This document shows, piece after piece, positions 47,400-59,535 of a stretch of 64,000 bases of DNA. Position 1 is the stretch's first letter; each line of letters starts with the position of its first letter. The notes beneath the pieces are model-generated. The model saw nothing but the letters and a program-made list of their open reading frames with translations, was not told where the DNA came from and did not search any database. The translations under genes and the position numbers were made by a program. The stretch is from Cryptomeria japonica (lineage: Eukaryota; Streptophyta; Pinopsida; Cupressales; Cupressaceae): NCBI RefSeq assembly GCF_030272615.1, contig NC_081408.1, positions 612,896,977 to 612,960,976 on the forward strand. The letters are read 5' to 3'.

Positions 47400-48800
47400 T
47401 AGAATATTATTAATTAAACATTTTGCTTATTATTGAATGAAATATAAGTTCCTTCAAATTAATTTAATTATTGTCTAAGTGGAAACCTTATTCTTTAAAT
47501 TATTTAATATAATGTATATAATTTAGATGAGTGTTTAGTATGTACATATTTAGATTCTAAGTATTAAAAGTTTAAAGGATTTATCTTCCAATTATATGTG
47601 TTTAGATTCATAGCCTTCTTAAAATAATTTGTGCAAAATAATTTAATGTTTAGTTTAAAAAATTATTATTTAAAGAAGTTGAACATTTGTTTGTTTATCA
47701 TGCAAGTTACTTTTCAAGGAGTTGAATAATTGTTTGTTTATCAAGTAAGTTACATTTCATTATTACTCTTTCTTCTTCAAGAAATAATATTATTTTTCCC
47801 AAGTAGATAATTTGTTCATTTTTCTCTACAAATGTTCCTTTCAATTATTTGAAATTTATATCTTGATTTCTAAAATTGAAACATTTTTTCCTTGCATGCA
47901 ATAATTTCATCTTCATAGTTGTTTTAGTATAATGTTATTTAAGTTTCATAAATTAATAGTTCCTAGTTAGACAACTAAAGAAGAGGAGTTGAAACCAAAA
48001 ACCTTAGCAGCGTTCGGTATCTATGGTGCCATTGGGTCACGCTTACAGATAATGTCGTCGTGTTGAACTACTGCACTTAACATCTAATAAAGCTGCAACA
48101 ACGGCGTCTATGATATCGTCCCTATAAATCGCCAGAGAGAAATAAAGGTCATTTGGAAGTTAAAATCCAAAGGGCGAGTAATCCCCCTTGGATCGATAAT
48201 CTAAAAAGATAAATTTTTAAATGAATTTGCATCTGCTCAGTTAAACCTTAGAAAACCCCATTAGGGTTTGGTTGTGTGATATTTTGGAATTTATTTATCT
48301 TGACGAATTTCAGTGGATGATAATGGGCCAAGGGTGACGCATATGATAGGAAATAGGACTTAGTTGTTTTAGGCCACAAGCAAAAGGCCACCTTGAACCT
48401 TTTTTCTATAGAGCTACCATCGTGGGTAGCAACCGCAAAAAAACTAGCTGGGACATTGACCCTAGAAAGGGTTGTGTACCCACCAAACAGTTTACATTAA
48501 ACCACAGTTAGAAACCAGAACTAAATACTTTACGCCTTGATCCCGTGTCGAAATGGATATGTAGGCAGTCTAGGGATGGAGTTGTCCCTTGTACTCAAGC
48601 ATTCGAGGATGGGGATTAGGATTAGGATAAGGGTGAGTTGATCAAAGTTTTCGAAACTCCTTAAGCCCCTCAATCAAAGGGTACAAATAATGTTAATTGG
48701 AAGATAAGATTAATTCAATGCATACTCAGAAGGAATCCCAAATGGATTCTGCTTGACTTCCCGAGGCTTTAGTCCGAATTCTGAGGCGGAATTCAAGCTT
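47400..48800. other. Non-coding, nothing recognised
   Basis: The first 550 bases are AT-rich. 47990-48600 has ordinary composition but no ORF or splice pattern that I can support. Confidence 0.45.
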
Positions 48801-48921
48801 GTTTATGACGGCGACCTCGATGCACTCCTAGCAGGGGAGTGTAGTCTTTAGAGAGTGACTCGAGACCCAAATGGTCCCGATGAGTCTAAAGTCTCTGGCG
48901 AGAGCATTTCCTATTCTTATG

Positions 48922-49063
48922 AATAGATGCCTACCCCGTTTGGGTAGATGAAATCTCATGTCCCATATGGACAGATGCCTAACCCGTATGGATAGATGCC
49001 TAACCCATATGGTTAGATGACCATCACGGTTGGATGGATGTCTATCTCGTTTGGATAGATGTA
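48922..49063. repeat. Degenerate tandem repeat, GGATAGATGCCTAACCCGTAT type
   Basis: Six or seven units of roughly 22 to 26 bases with a GATAGATG core. The minus-strand ORF across it (RHLSIRVRHLSIWDM) is a by-product of the repeat. Confidence 0.75.
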
Positions 49064-49982
49064 CCTGAGTATGTGATTGAATCAATCACAAGTGAGATAA
49101 GTAATAAAAAAAAAAAATCAATTGAGGATTTTGGGTTAGGTTTAGTGGGTTATTACAAAAAGCATATAATGGAAATGTCACCTTATATGAAAGAAAGTAG
49201 ATTGTTGATAGTTACTTAGGGTTGACTTGTAGGAGCAATCATCTCATTAGTGTTTGTCTCATCCTTTAAGCTAAGCACTTGTGATAGATGGTTGTAAGTG
49301 AAACCAGATCGTATATGAGAAACCCCAGTAGGACACAATTGAGAATGATAGGACTTTGGCCTATTGTTAAAACCCTCAAATATTCAAAGTTCATGTGTTA
49401 TTTGTCTTCCTTCAATAAGTTACTTATTCCATTAATCCTATGAGAAAATGCAAGCCTTTAGTAGAGATGACCAATTATTTCTTCTTTTAAAAATGGCAAA
49501 CCTAAATAATCCTAACTAGTTTTGTTGGCTAGGTAAAGGGATATAAACATCATTTACTAATGATATCAGGCAAGACAACACAAAAACATCATCAACAAAG
49601 CCAATGATGTTTAAGAGATAACGAATCAACAAGGGAGGAAAGATGAAATGCATAAGGTGGACTCACAATAATGATGGAAAATAAGAAGAATGAGGGATAT
49701 ATGTCGAAGGAAGAAATGAGGGCATTTAAGGAAAAGACAACTACGACAATGAAATCTCACCAACACTTCTCGACAAGTACTAAAGCCAATAAACGCCATC
49801 CCAATTTAGGAGGTTAATGTGTCTACAAGTTTTGACAAAACAATTATTAGTAACGTCATTTTCAATTGTATATAGTCTCTTCCTAGTTCCTAAAATTTGA
49901 AGCCCTATCCTTGTGAAAGAAATGATTTTAATTATGTCCATGAGACCAAACAATCTATAGGGCCATTGATTTCTTCAACCAC

Positions 49983-50282
49983 TCAAATATTCATGGGACA
50001 GGTGGATTTCTTTAGAAGGCTACTCCTCTTTCTAATTTGAGCTACCACTTCTTCCAATTCTTGTAATCTATTTTCCTCAAATAACTCTACCATAGAATTG
50101 ACTCTTAGTGTTACCTCATTTTTGGAGCAAATGTTTGTGTACCTTGGATATTTAAGAATGAAATGCTCCTTCATTTCTACTGCCCTTGTGATGCAAAAAA
50201 TGCAAACCATCTCTTCTCGCTCTTCTTTTTGTTGAATAATAAATGTCTTTTCCCTCCATTTGATTTCAACCCTTATATGCAC
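49983..50282 (-). pseudogene. C-terminal zinc region of a LINE polyprotein, fragment
   Basis: The frame contains CIFCITRAVEMKEHFILKYP then RYTNI, matching the C-x-x-C-x(n)-H-F-x-x-x-C-P-x-Y pattern at the end of some LINE reverse transcriptase proteins, with the third cysteine lost. A short coiled coil (EENRLQELEEVVAQIRKR) follows. About 100 residues remain and no RT is seen upstream. Confidence 0.4.
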
Positions 50283-50559
50283 CTTTTTGCAATACCCCTA
50301 ATTTAAGTGCAACTTTGTAATACAGTATTTTTGTTTCCTACTTGTTTTGTCCATCCACATCACTATTTTAAATTTTTCACACAACTTTTTATCTTTGCTA
50401 ATGTTTGGGCATTGATTTGGCTATTGTCCCATCTATTCATCCATTTCTTCTTCTTGTGCAACTCTACATCTCTTGCAACCCTAGACCACTTATCAATCTT
50501 CATGTTTTCTATTGTTGCATCTAAAGAGAAATTCCTTTTTTTAGAGTGCATTGAATAAC

Positions 50560-53141
50560 ATTTACATGTACTTGATTTTCCTTCTTTAATTTTACGTTAT
50601 TAAGTCCACAAGGTTTGATCTATGTACAAGTAAAACTAAAATATTAAATATGTTATCTTTTCAAAACTCCTCTTAAACCAACTTCTTGCATCCCTCTAAA
50701 ACAGTGGATGAATAGAATAGGCTCAAGATGCAATTGCTCACACAATTACAATTAAAGTTTTGACAAAATATTATTTGGACAAACCACCATGTAAACATTA
50801 TTGCATCCTAATCAACACTCATTTTCTAAACTCTAGAGTTAGTAATAAAATGGCAATATGGATCAGACATCCATCTACCCAATATGCCAAATCTATATAC
50901 GGTACACACCACCATGCTAAGCTGTCATACCTGCCTTGCCTCCCTAGCATTAACAAATATAAACTCTCTACATACACATTCTCTAAATATTATATAATCT
51001 TCAGCTTTTATTTGTTTTAATATAGATGGTGTATATTTATATATTTAAACTTCACAAACTTCCAAGTAAAGGACTTGACATCATTCCACACTGAACAAGT
51101 TTTCCAGTTGAAAAAGTATTTAGCGAGGCACCCAAACAATAAAAATAAAGATAGGTTCATGCACCAGTAACTAAGTTATTTTGGTGAGATTTTGATGTAA
51201 TCTTGATTCTTCTTTTTTTTCTGAATAACATGAGTTTGCTGGAGTCTTGTACAAAGAATTCACTGGGTGCCAAATTTGACAATTTTATGAATCTTATAGC
51301 AAATAATAAAGATCGTTACAAATGATGATGAAAATATAAAATTAGTTGACATAAATTAATCCACCATGCATTCTAAGCCAGAATTGTTTGGGCAAATCTG
51401 ATAAGTAACAATGATGAGAATTGCTATTGTGATCATCTTAATAATAGTGCAAATTGCATCATCTAGCTTGTACATTATTGGTGATAGTGTCTAAGCCAAG
51501 AAATAAATTGCATGTCACAGTTCTTAGCATTATTTCATGTGAGAGAAAGACTCATAGCGTGATAGCTTCTAACCAAGACAGAATGACACTCAAATTCTAA
51601 CTTGGTGGTATCATACAGCAAAGCAAAAATCATGGCACCCACTAAAGATTTGATAAATAGTACAAGCATTCAGCTTTCTGCAAATTCAATGAGCACTAGG
51701 AAACCAGAAGAATTGTTTTAATTCCTCTGAGAATCTTTCACCTTCAAGGTGCAGAAAATCCAATCGATCTCTATTACTGAAAAGGAAATGCATGCAGCAG
51801 TACAATTCGCTGATTAGAATCCATGATGCCAGGATATTAGAAATTAAACAGATGGCATTTCCATGGTGTGCTCCAAATAGTGAAGGCATACTGCTTTCAG
51901 AAATGCCTACTTGAGTTGAAACCTACAGCAGAAAGAATTGATTGTAGGGAGTGACTCTATGATAAACTACTTGAAGTAATAACGACATCTGCAAAAAATT
52001 TCGAGGAGTATATTGTCTTCATTGTAACTACCTACAATCAATTGCCTTCCAATAACTGGTACACAAAAGTCAGTAGGAGAAAATCTCTCATTTGGTGATA
52101 TTACTTCAAAAACTATAGTGAATTCTGATACATCGTATAGCTTTCATCATTAAAGCAGCCCACATGCAAAATGTTGCAATAGAGTTCTTCAAGAAAGTAT
52201 GCCTGTGCAGCAATCAATAATGCAGAAGATCTCTAAAAATGCAAGCATGTTGATATTTCCCATGTAAATCTGTGTTTACATGCAAACAATCCATTGACGT
52301 ACTTTCCATCTTACAAGTAAAAGCAGTTACATTAAGATAGGAGGAAAAGAACAGGCTTGGCCTGCAATCAAATAAAGTTACATTAAGATAGGAGGAAAAG
52401 AACAGGATTGCCTGCAATTGAATAAATGCTGACAGAGCCATCCAACACAACTCTAGCTTAGGCCCATGACTGCGCAGCTCTGGAGGTCTAAAAGAAGATT
52501 GAAAATTATCAAAGCGTTGATTGTGTATATAGTTTATGTTGTTTCAATCCATAAACTGGTTTGTACAAATTTCAAGCATTGAAGATGGACTAATTTTTAG
52601 TCAAAAGATCCAAACCTGTGTAAGTATTTTACTTTTTATAAGGCTGATTATTGTTAAAAACAATTGTTTGTATTTGATTACATGGCTCCACTCTTAAGAC
52701 AGAATCCAGGAACATGTCCCAAAAATATACCAACTATCACATAATTTAATTAATATATGTTAGTACATCCTCATGATATGTTGTATCTTCAACTGTTTGT
52801 TAGATGTCTTTAAAAATTGGTTTTGAGGCAAATTTAATTTAGTTAAAAATTCAGAAACGTTGAAACTGAAAGAAAATGAATAACTCACAGATGCAACAAA
52901 AATGAATCAGGAACCAAGTTAGACATATGCATTTCCCAGTTCGAACTTTTACAAGAGAAATTTAAGGAAATCATGGGAGAAAAATAATCTCTTTTCCTTC
53001 TGCTTATAAATAGGGAAAAAGGTGGCCTGAATTGAAGAGATTGAAGGAATGTAAATGGAATTATCTTGCCAATAGAATGAACAAATTAACTTTTGGACTT
53101 TACAAGACAATGCTAAGCTGACCCTTCTAAAGCTTGAGATG
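50560..53141. other. Non-coding; may include 3' UTR of the exon at 53142
   Basis: No ORF supported. A 52-bp unit (TTACATTAAGATAGGAGGAA) is tandemly duplicated at about 52329-52430. Confidence 0.45.
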
Positions 53142-53315
53142 TTATTTTTTAGCTTTAGAGAATCTTAGGCAGCGATATTTTTCTCCACTTACAGTAATTT
53201 CCAAGGCACCATCTAGATTATCTTGAGTTGATGCAGTACCCATCAGGACACTTTTCTCTTTTTCTAGGTCTTCCCTCTCTATTTTTAACCTTGCTTCTTG
53301 TCTTGCAATTTCAGC
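53142..53315 (-). CDS. Terminal exon of a host coiled-coil protein gene
   Basis: On the minus strand a strong acceptor (TTTGTATATTGTAG before GCTGAAATTG) opens 57 codons and a TAA at 53144-53142. The first half is a charged helix (AEIARQEARLKIEREDLEKE), the second a compact tail (GALEITVSGEKYRCLRFSKA then KK). It looks like a conserved plant protein C terminus and is free of stops, unlike the transposon debris around it; I cannot name it. Upstream exons would lie at higher coordinates, so the intron before it would contain the LTR elements from 54247 onward if the gene is intact. It could also be a displaced gene fragment. Confidence 0.55.
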   Translation of the reverse strand, partial: AEIARQEARLKIEREDLEKEKSVLMGTASTQDNLDGALEITVSGEKYRCLRFSKAKK

Positions 53316-53321
53316 CTACAA

Positions 53322-53425
53322 TATACAAATATTAGGCCATCTACATCATGAAAATCTCAGAGATCACAAAATTCAAGATACAAATATTAGGCCATCTACA
53401 TCATGAAAATCTCAGAGATAACAAA
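53322..53425. repeat. Tandem duplication next to the host exon
   Basis: ATACAAATATTAGGCCATCT, then ACATCATGAAAATCTCAGAG, occurs twice about 57 bases apart in the putative intron. Confidence 0.85.
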
Positions 53426-54246
53426 GATGGCACTCCATTCCTATTAAGACTTGTGATTTGTTAATTAGCATTTCTCTTTCTCTAAGCCGAGAAAGAAACA
53501 ATCACATAAAACTAAAAATAAATGAATAGATGCAATAAAATCTCCAGAACAAAGAAGTAAAGTTCAGAAAACATGACAACAATACCACAATACATGCCAG
53601 CATGTGTATAATTATGCAACGCCAATACATATTCAATTCTTTTCAATAAGAAACTACTCCCTTCAGTTTCATTATATGATTTATATTTCTGAATCCTTAT
53701 TTACATAAGAACAAACCTATATTTGTACGCTAAAAATCTCATAAAGACATTTATGTTTCCAAATTCAAACTATCTACCTCCATTTTCTATTTGTTTCTAT
53801 CTAGCCTTGACTAATCTCTAATAAATTATTACAGTTAACACACTAATCATCAATTTCCTCATCATTTCCCCCTTTCTTAGAGGAAATTGTTCCAACTTCC
53901 TACATGAGATTTGGCAACTACTGTCATAATGCTGACTTGGAGAACCAATTAGCCTGCATCAATAGAGCTATGTTTCCCCTTCCAAGTGGTGTAACTCTCA
54001 ACACCACACAAAGTCTCTTCCACCGATGACTATTGAAAAACAGGACTGATAGACTCAAGATGTGTGATCAAACCTTCCAAGTGAAACAATATCATTGATG
54101 TAAGCTGAGTTGGAATATTGAGATCAAAGGCATTGGGTCCAATTCCTTGGAGAATGGTATAGCATAAGGTGTTATATATTTGATGGGCTTAAATTGGTGA
54201 TGATTGTTTGGAAACCTCTATTTATTTAAGCAAAGCCAAACACAAT
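53426..54246. other. Non-coding, no feature recognised
   Basis: Putative intron or intergenic sequence. No ORF or element end seen. Confidence 0.4.
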
Positions 54247-54611
54247 TCACAACTTGGAAAGAACGAGGTACTGCCTTAAAGTTGGATTGGATTTCCCATA
54301 GAGTATCTGAATTTTTGTGTGAAGCTTGACCAAATTTTGCACCAAAAACGAAGCTTCAGTCTGATCAGAAATAAAGAGGGCATGGACTAATGCAGGATTG
54401 ACACCTTGAATCTGCCAACACAAAACCTTCCATAGTGATCCTAAAAGTGACTCAAGAAGCATGAGTCATGATCTGAAATGATGGAGAGAAGCAACCCAAT
54501 ATTACTCCAAATGTGCTTAAAGAACCAAGTCTGAGGTTCACAGAGTATATGTGGGGCACATGTAAAGATATTGATTTTGGTTAGCCAATAAATAACCACA
54601 ATGATGCAATC
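54247..54611 (-). pseudogene. Gypsy integrase core fragment
   Basis: The minus strand reads DCIIVVIYWLTKINIF (adjoining the LTR boundary at 54612), then SIISDHDSCFLSHF, then in another frame GSLWKVLCWQIQ. This is the pattern of a Ty3/Gypsy integrase core: the first aspartate region, LTK, the SDxxSxF motif and the following FWxxL. It is frameshifted near 54455 and the catalytic Glu region is not kept. The expected zinc domain and RT are not adjacent; the LTR at 54612-55340 interrupts its upstream side. Confidence 0.62.
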
Positions 54612-55340
54612 TGTTAATTTTAAGCAATCAATTGTTGATTTAAGCAATTAGATTATAATCAGACTGTGAATAAACAGTAACAGCAATAAAACATAAGACA
54701 AAAGACACCAATACCCTGGGAAAACCTCCCTCTTGGAGGTGAAAAACCCAGCCTCAAATACAATATGTATTATCTCAAATGTAGGCAATTACAAGGCAAT
54801 ACACTTATCTCAGATTGCTGTTCAATATATCAATGAAGCTTGCAGCCCTTATCAACAGCGGATGGATAGGAGGATCAGCAGCAGATGTATAAGGTCAGAT
54901 TCGCACAATAGAAATCCTTCTCAAGTTCGTATGAGGGTCTTTGACTACTTCGCCACAATCAACCTTAAAGATTTCGCACAATAGACTCGTATGAGTTCGC
55001 TTGAGTGAAGGAGAGATCGCTGCTTGGAGAGCAGATAACATTTGCATGAGATAATGTGATTGTGTAATGACTTTGTTTGCTGTTATATTTATATCCCATC
55101 TTTGGCGCCAACCCTCAAGTCCGCTTGCATCTAATTTATTGATTTATTTCCATTTATTGCCTTTCACGTTACAAATTTGGGTCCAGCCCAAAGCTACAAT
55201 TAAGTGTCTCCACGTTACAAGTTTGGGTCCAGCCCAAAGTTACAATTGATTGCCTCCACGTTACATGATTGGGTCATGCCTGGAAGTGGCCACAACCTTC
55301 TGGCACAAAGGCTAGGAGACGCCTCAAATCCTCCATCACA
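54612..55340 (-). mobile_element. LTR (729 bp) preceded by a polypurine tract
   Basis: On the minus strand it begins TGTGATGGAGGATTTGAGG after CCTTTGGGGAG (55351-55341), a polypurine-like tract, and ends TTAAAATTAACA at 54612. A TATA region (GGGATATAAATATAAC) lies near 55095-55083, and a hairpin ACCTCC..GGAGGT near the 3' end resembles motifs common in plant LTRs. The polypurine tract suggests the 3' LTR of a minus-strand element, for which D is the nearest candidate, but the sequence next to the D primer site (59551-59906) is not similar to this LTR. Confidence 0.6.
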
Positions 55341-55590
55341 CTCCCCAAAGGCTGATAACTGAACTGAAGAACTCCCTAGTGTCGTACGACTTCACGTTCT
55401 TGCAATGCCTTCCCTCAAACTCTGTTTGTTCGCAACCTCCAAATCCGTCTCCCTCTTCGGCTTATGGCTTCCTCGCCAATGCTTAGCTTCAGGCTTCTTT
55501 CTCACAGTACAGAACAACCCCAACACTTACCGTGACTTCTCGGATGCCCTTTGCCCAACTCCCAAAAGTGTATTGTAGCTCAAAAATAAA

Positions 55591-55668
55591 CTGGGGGTCT
55601 GGGGGCAGTGCCCCCAATGAGGTCGAGGGGCAGCGCCCCTCGTGGGGTCCAGGGGCAGGGCCCCCTGC
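55591..55668. repeat. Three GC-rich palindromic units (GGGGCAGNGCCCC)
   Basis: Three successive units contain GGGGGCAGTGCCCCC, AGGGGCAGCGCCCCT and AGGGGCAGGGCCCCCT, separated by related linkers (AATGAGGTCG, CGTGGGGTCC). Each can fold into a tight hairpin. It is in the 3' region of element D. Confidence 0.85.
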
Positions 55669-56073
55669 CAACACCAATTTAACACCTTTAGAACCACATG
55701 GAAGAACATGGCGCACATCATTTTTGTGATATTTTAAGATGCTAAAAACCTGCTTCTCAGTGTCCTGGCTCCAAACTCCATCGAATGATTTTAATTCTGG
55801 TCGTCGTTTTTTTTTTTCACGTGCCATCACCACCTTTATCCCTGTCGTACCGTGGTATTTTCCCTTTCACCCTCTTGTAAACTGCCGCCGCTGTGCTCCT
55901 TCAGGCCTACGCACTGTAATGTCCCGAGTGAACCTGTACGGTGGCTGAGCTGTACGGCAACTAGGGTCACCCGAAGCGTGGTGTCGTACAGTGATTGGTC
56001 TCCTGTATGGTGGTTGGGAAGGTCATACAATGGATGAATACCCGCCGAGTTCCACCCTAGGCCGGTGACCTCC

Positions 56074-56252
56074 GTCAACGGTGGTGCACCGTACGGAGTC
56101 CCACTGCACGGTGGTGCATCGTACGGTGTCCCACCGCACGGGACTTCACCGCACAGTGGTGCACTGTACGATGTCCCACCACACGGTGGTCGACTGTGGT
56201 GGTTCCACCGTACGGTGGTCTCCCGTGGTGGTTCCACCGTATGGTGGCCCCC
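56074..56252. repeat. CCGTACGGTGG repeat cluster
   Basis: At least eight copies of a degenerate 20 to 25-base unit built on CCGTACGGTGGT and GTCCCACCGCACGG. Several are self-complementary around GTAC. Long ORFs on both strands with Pro/His/Arg repeats arise from it and are not genes. Confidence 0.8.
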
Positions 56253-56301
56253 CCGACAGTGGTTCTGGCCACCGATTTTTTATTTTTTATTTTTGTTCTT
56301 T

Positions 56302-57405
56302 TCAATTTCCTAATTTAATTGTCCAGAGAGTCTTCGGCTCGGGTCCCGTGTCTCTGGGATCGCCCTTCATCCTTCTCGGTTTTCCTCGCTCGAGAGTCTC
56401 CTGCTTTGGTCCCGTGCCTCTCGAGTCCCCTTCCATCCTCTCGGGTCCCCCTCCGGACTCTCGGGTGTCCTTCTGGCCTCTCGGGTCCCCTGCACGCTTC
56501 TCGTGGTAGGGTTTCAATTTGGACCCGTTGGTGGCAAGTCTATTTTCAATGGCCATTCGAAGACCTGGAACCATAAATTCTACAGGAACCACGGTCTCCT
56601 TCCCGTACATATGAAGAAGAAGAATAATAAGGATTTTGAAGGTTGCGGCCTTCCACACAGGGTTCCAATCGTTGCCGACACGAATGATCTTGGGATTATC
56701 TACGTCATCGAGGTTTGGGGCGTCTCCCTTCCAATATTCTCTGTATTCTGGCAGGTACACCTCCTCTGTTACTTGCTCTGGTTCCTCTACTACGAGCCTG
56801 TAGCTCTGGAACATTTCGTAATCCTCCATCTGCCAGTGGAAGAGCCCGTTCAATGACCCTATCTCATCCTCGGAGCACTCTCCTAGTTTGAGAATCCCTT
56901 CGTCGTTGGGCTCCCTGCAGCCTCGTCCTTTGTCCCTCAGGTCGCCTTCTCCTTCACCCTCCGATTCCGAAGATGATGCCAGTTCCTCACTAACCAACTG
57001 CGTCCCAACGTCTATGATAAACTTCCTTCCTCTATTCTCCATAGACAAAGTGTTCTTCTTCCAGTTGTGGGTGGCCTTGGCTGCCACCAACCACCCTCTC
57101 CCTAAGATCGCATCATACCCTTTTTTCTTTATTGGGATTACCACGAAGTCCAGTATGAAGGGTTGCGTCCTGATGGTAACTTGCTAGCCCATCAGTGTCC
57201 CGATGGGTTTGATTCCATGTTGATCTGCTCCCAACAGATTGAATGTAGATGGCCACAGCGTCGGCTTCCCCAACTTCCGCCAGGTTTCTTCTGGAAGAAC
57301 ATTCACTCCTGATCCACCATCGACGATGGTATCGGTTAGAATGGTGCCAAGGATACCCATCTCCACAATGGTCGGGTTCCTTCCAGTGTTAACTGCCAGC
57401 AGCAT
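56302..57405 (-). pseudogene. Element D protease and deletion-joined pol remnant
   Basis: 57405 onward shows a protease with TDTIVDGGSGVNVLPEETW (D-G-G triad) and AILGRGWLVAAKATHNWKK; a TAG at 57184-57182 lies between. After a Glu/Ser-rich linker, NDWNPVWKAATFKIL near 56640 is the usual lead-in to RT. It is followed within about ten residues by MYGKETVVPVEFMVPGLRMA, which normally lies after the integrase core. The frame is open across the join (56605-56632). The C terminus is a Gly/Arg/Asp-rich tail with repeats of the GDPRG type, ending TIKLGN. Confidence 0.75.
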
Positions 57406-57639
57406 GGGGTCTATTGCACAAATATTGTGTGGCCTCTCCCTTCGGGCAGTCTCGAGCGAAGTGCCCCCACTAGCTGCACGCTCTGTATTGTATCATCGGT
57501 CGGCCTTTGGAGTCGTATTGGATCCGGCTCCTTGTATTGTTATTGTTGTTTCGTCCTCCCCACCAGTTATCTCGGTAGCCTCCCGATGTTGCATTGTTGT
57601 TCGCCTGGGAGCTGTCGGTACCGCCCGATGTAGTTGGTT

Positions 57640-58990
57640 GTTCCTACATAAGCAATACTTGTTGGTTTCGTGTTTTCATGTTGTAGGGGCATTCCCTGGT
57701 GGGATGCCCCATCAACTGACATATATCACAATAGGCCTTCTTTGGGCAGGAGCCTTTCGTGTGGCCATTCGTCTTACATTCCGTGCACCAAAGCTCCCCT
57801 TCGTCGGTCTTTCTCAAACCTCCCTTCATAACCTTCAACTCTTTCATCATCCTCAGCATGTCCTTCTGCAAGGCTTGCACCTTTTTGTCGAACTCGCCAT
57901 CGCTGTTGCTTCCCTCGAAAGAGTCATCATCCTCGGACAAGCTATCCTTCTTCTTTTTCTTCTTGGATGTCTTGGTCTCGCTCTCGAGATCCATCGCTCT
58001 ATTATATGCATCGTTGTACGAGGTTGGTGGAACAATTTTCATCTTCTTCCGGAGGGAGCGTTTCAGTCCCTCCACGAACCATCTCTTTTTCAAACCATCC
58101 ACTGGTTGACTCTCCATTTTCGCCAACAGTTCCTTGAGCCGCCGACTATAGGCTCGGATCATCTCGTTCTTGTTCTTCTTTGTGCCATAGATTTCGGCTA
58201 CTATTTCATTGTCGTCTCGAAGTGGGCGGAACTCCTCCTCGAAGGCTTTCCGCAGCGTGTCCCATGTGGCCACTGCAGTTTTATCAATATCTGAGTACCA
58301 GTCGATGGCAACTCCCCGTAATGTCGCTAGGAATTGCGTCATCCATTCGTCTTGGTTCGTGACACCATTGGCCGCCCATATGGTTTCGCAGGTTCTGCAG
58401 TGCCTGACGGGACCCTCCTTCCCGTCGCCGGTGAATTTCAGCAGCTTCTACCTATTGGCCATTGATGGGGGTTGTGTCCCCGGAGGTGGTTGTGTCCGTC
58501 GTGCACCCGCGCCACTGCCTCTAGCGCCGGTGGCGTTTCCTGCTTGAGTGACTGGGGGTACAGTGTTTTGTCTGTCGTGTGTCTGCGGCTCCGCACCTAC
58601 AGTCGTACAGTTGCCCTCACCTCCGTTCTCACCCGCGTCCGCTGCTGGCTCCCTTCGGTGGTCCTCACTGCGCGGCATAAGGGATAAGTTCCTGAACTAA
58701 TCCCAGGTCTCTTCGACCAGATTCCTTCGTAGCCTTGTTTCCTCCAAAAACTCTACGTGTTCTGGCGACGCATAGAAATTTTCCTCGGCTTCTGCACCCT
58801 CTGTGACACCTCCTCGGTTCCCTTTGGCCAACCCTTCGACAGGTCGTCCTTCGGCAAGTTGCCTCAACCTCCGTCTACATTCTACTTGTTGTTCCAGAAT
58901 CAAGGCCCTCTGTGCGGCCTCCCACTCCTCAGTTTGTGCTTTCTTATTTCTATCTTTGTTTAATAGGTTGGGCATTAATTCCAGTACATC
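57640..58990 (-). pseudogene. gag: Element D gag with zinc knuckles
   Basis: A single minus-strand frame from MPNLLNKDRNKKAQTEEW (58975) runs to about 57440. It is interrupted by TAG codons near 58697 (after ETWD), 58448 (after SMANR), 57644 and in the last knuckle near 57475. The gag core shows MTQFLATLRGVAIDWYSD and TLRKAFEEEFRPL, then a Lys-rich stretch. Two adjacent zinc knuckles follow, CTECKTNGHTKGSC and CDICQLMGHPTREC, and a third damaged one (ACS-stop-WGHFARDC). Most stops are TAG where CAG would fit. Confidence 0.8.
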
Positions 58991-59119
58991 CCTATAAATA
59001 GCAACAACACATGAAAATAGAACACTTCTTTATTAAGTCATCCTGTAGGATACAATTTGTGTCAATAGTAAGACACCATTATTATAGAATGTTCTTTATT
59101 CCTCCTAGAGGTTCAGGGT

Positions 59120-59491
59120 TCAATTTCCCCTTGGCCTCATGCCATCACGCTCCACTTCCCAGCGACGACTGTTTTCTTCGTACTGTTGGAGGACCTGTTG
59201 GCGTCGCTCCTCACGGGCAATCTCCTCCAGGCGGGTCCGTTGTGCCAGTGATGCTTGTGCAAGCAACCAGGGGACGTGGTTCATCAACCGATTCGCTGCG
59301 GGGCTAACTTCCAGTGCGGTCCACACTGCACTTGTTGGGACGTCAGCCTCCGTGGCCTCCCTTCGGACGTAGGTCTCGAGGGCCACCTGAAGCAGGATTG
59401 AGAATTCCCTCATTGTAGTGTCTTCTCCGTCGTAGAGCTCTGTTTGCGCGTCGTCGGCGTCTGGGTTAATCTCACCAACGGGTAGGCCCAT
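59120..59491 (-). pseudogene. Element D, first ORF after the primer site
   Basis: ATG at 59491 (MGLPVGEINPDADDAQTEL) opens 123 codons in the same frame as gag, rich in charged helix (RTRLEEIAREERRQQVL), ending RPRGN. The 130 bases before the next open part (58990) are AT-rich with several stops and end in TTTATAG followed by GGATGTACTGG. An intron in the element RNA is possible but no clear donor is visible. Confidence 0.5.
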
Positions 59492-59535
59492 CGTGTCCGT
59501 GCGTCATCCGCTCTTTCCTTTCCCAAGTATGTCTA

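Noticed and set aside
55836-56313. Pro/His/Arg repeat ORFs on both strands
   Set aside because: Products of the CCGTACGGTGG repeat; open in several frames at once, no start context or domain.
57239-58294. 351-codon plus-strand ORF
   Set aside because: It is antisense to the gag and protease of element D, which show zinc knuckles and the protease motif on the other strand; its own translation has no recognisable domain.
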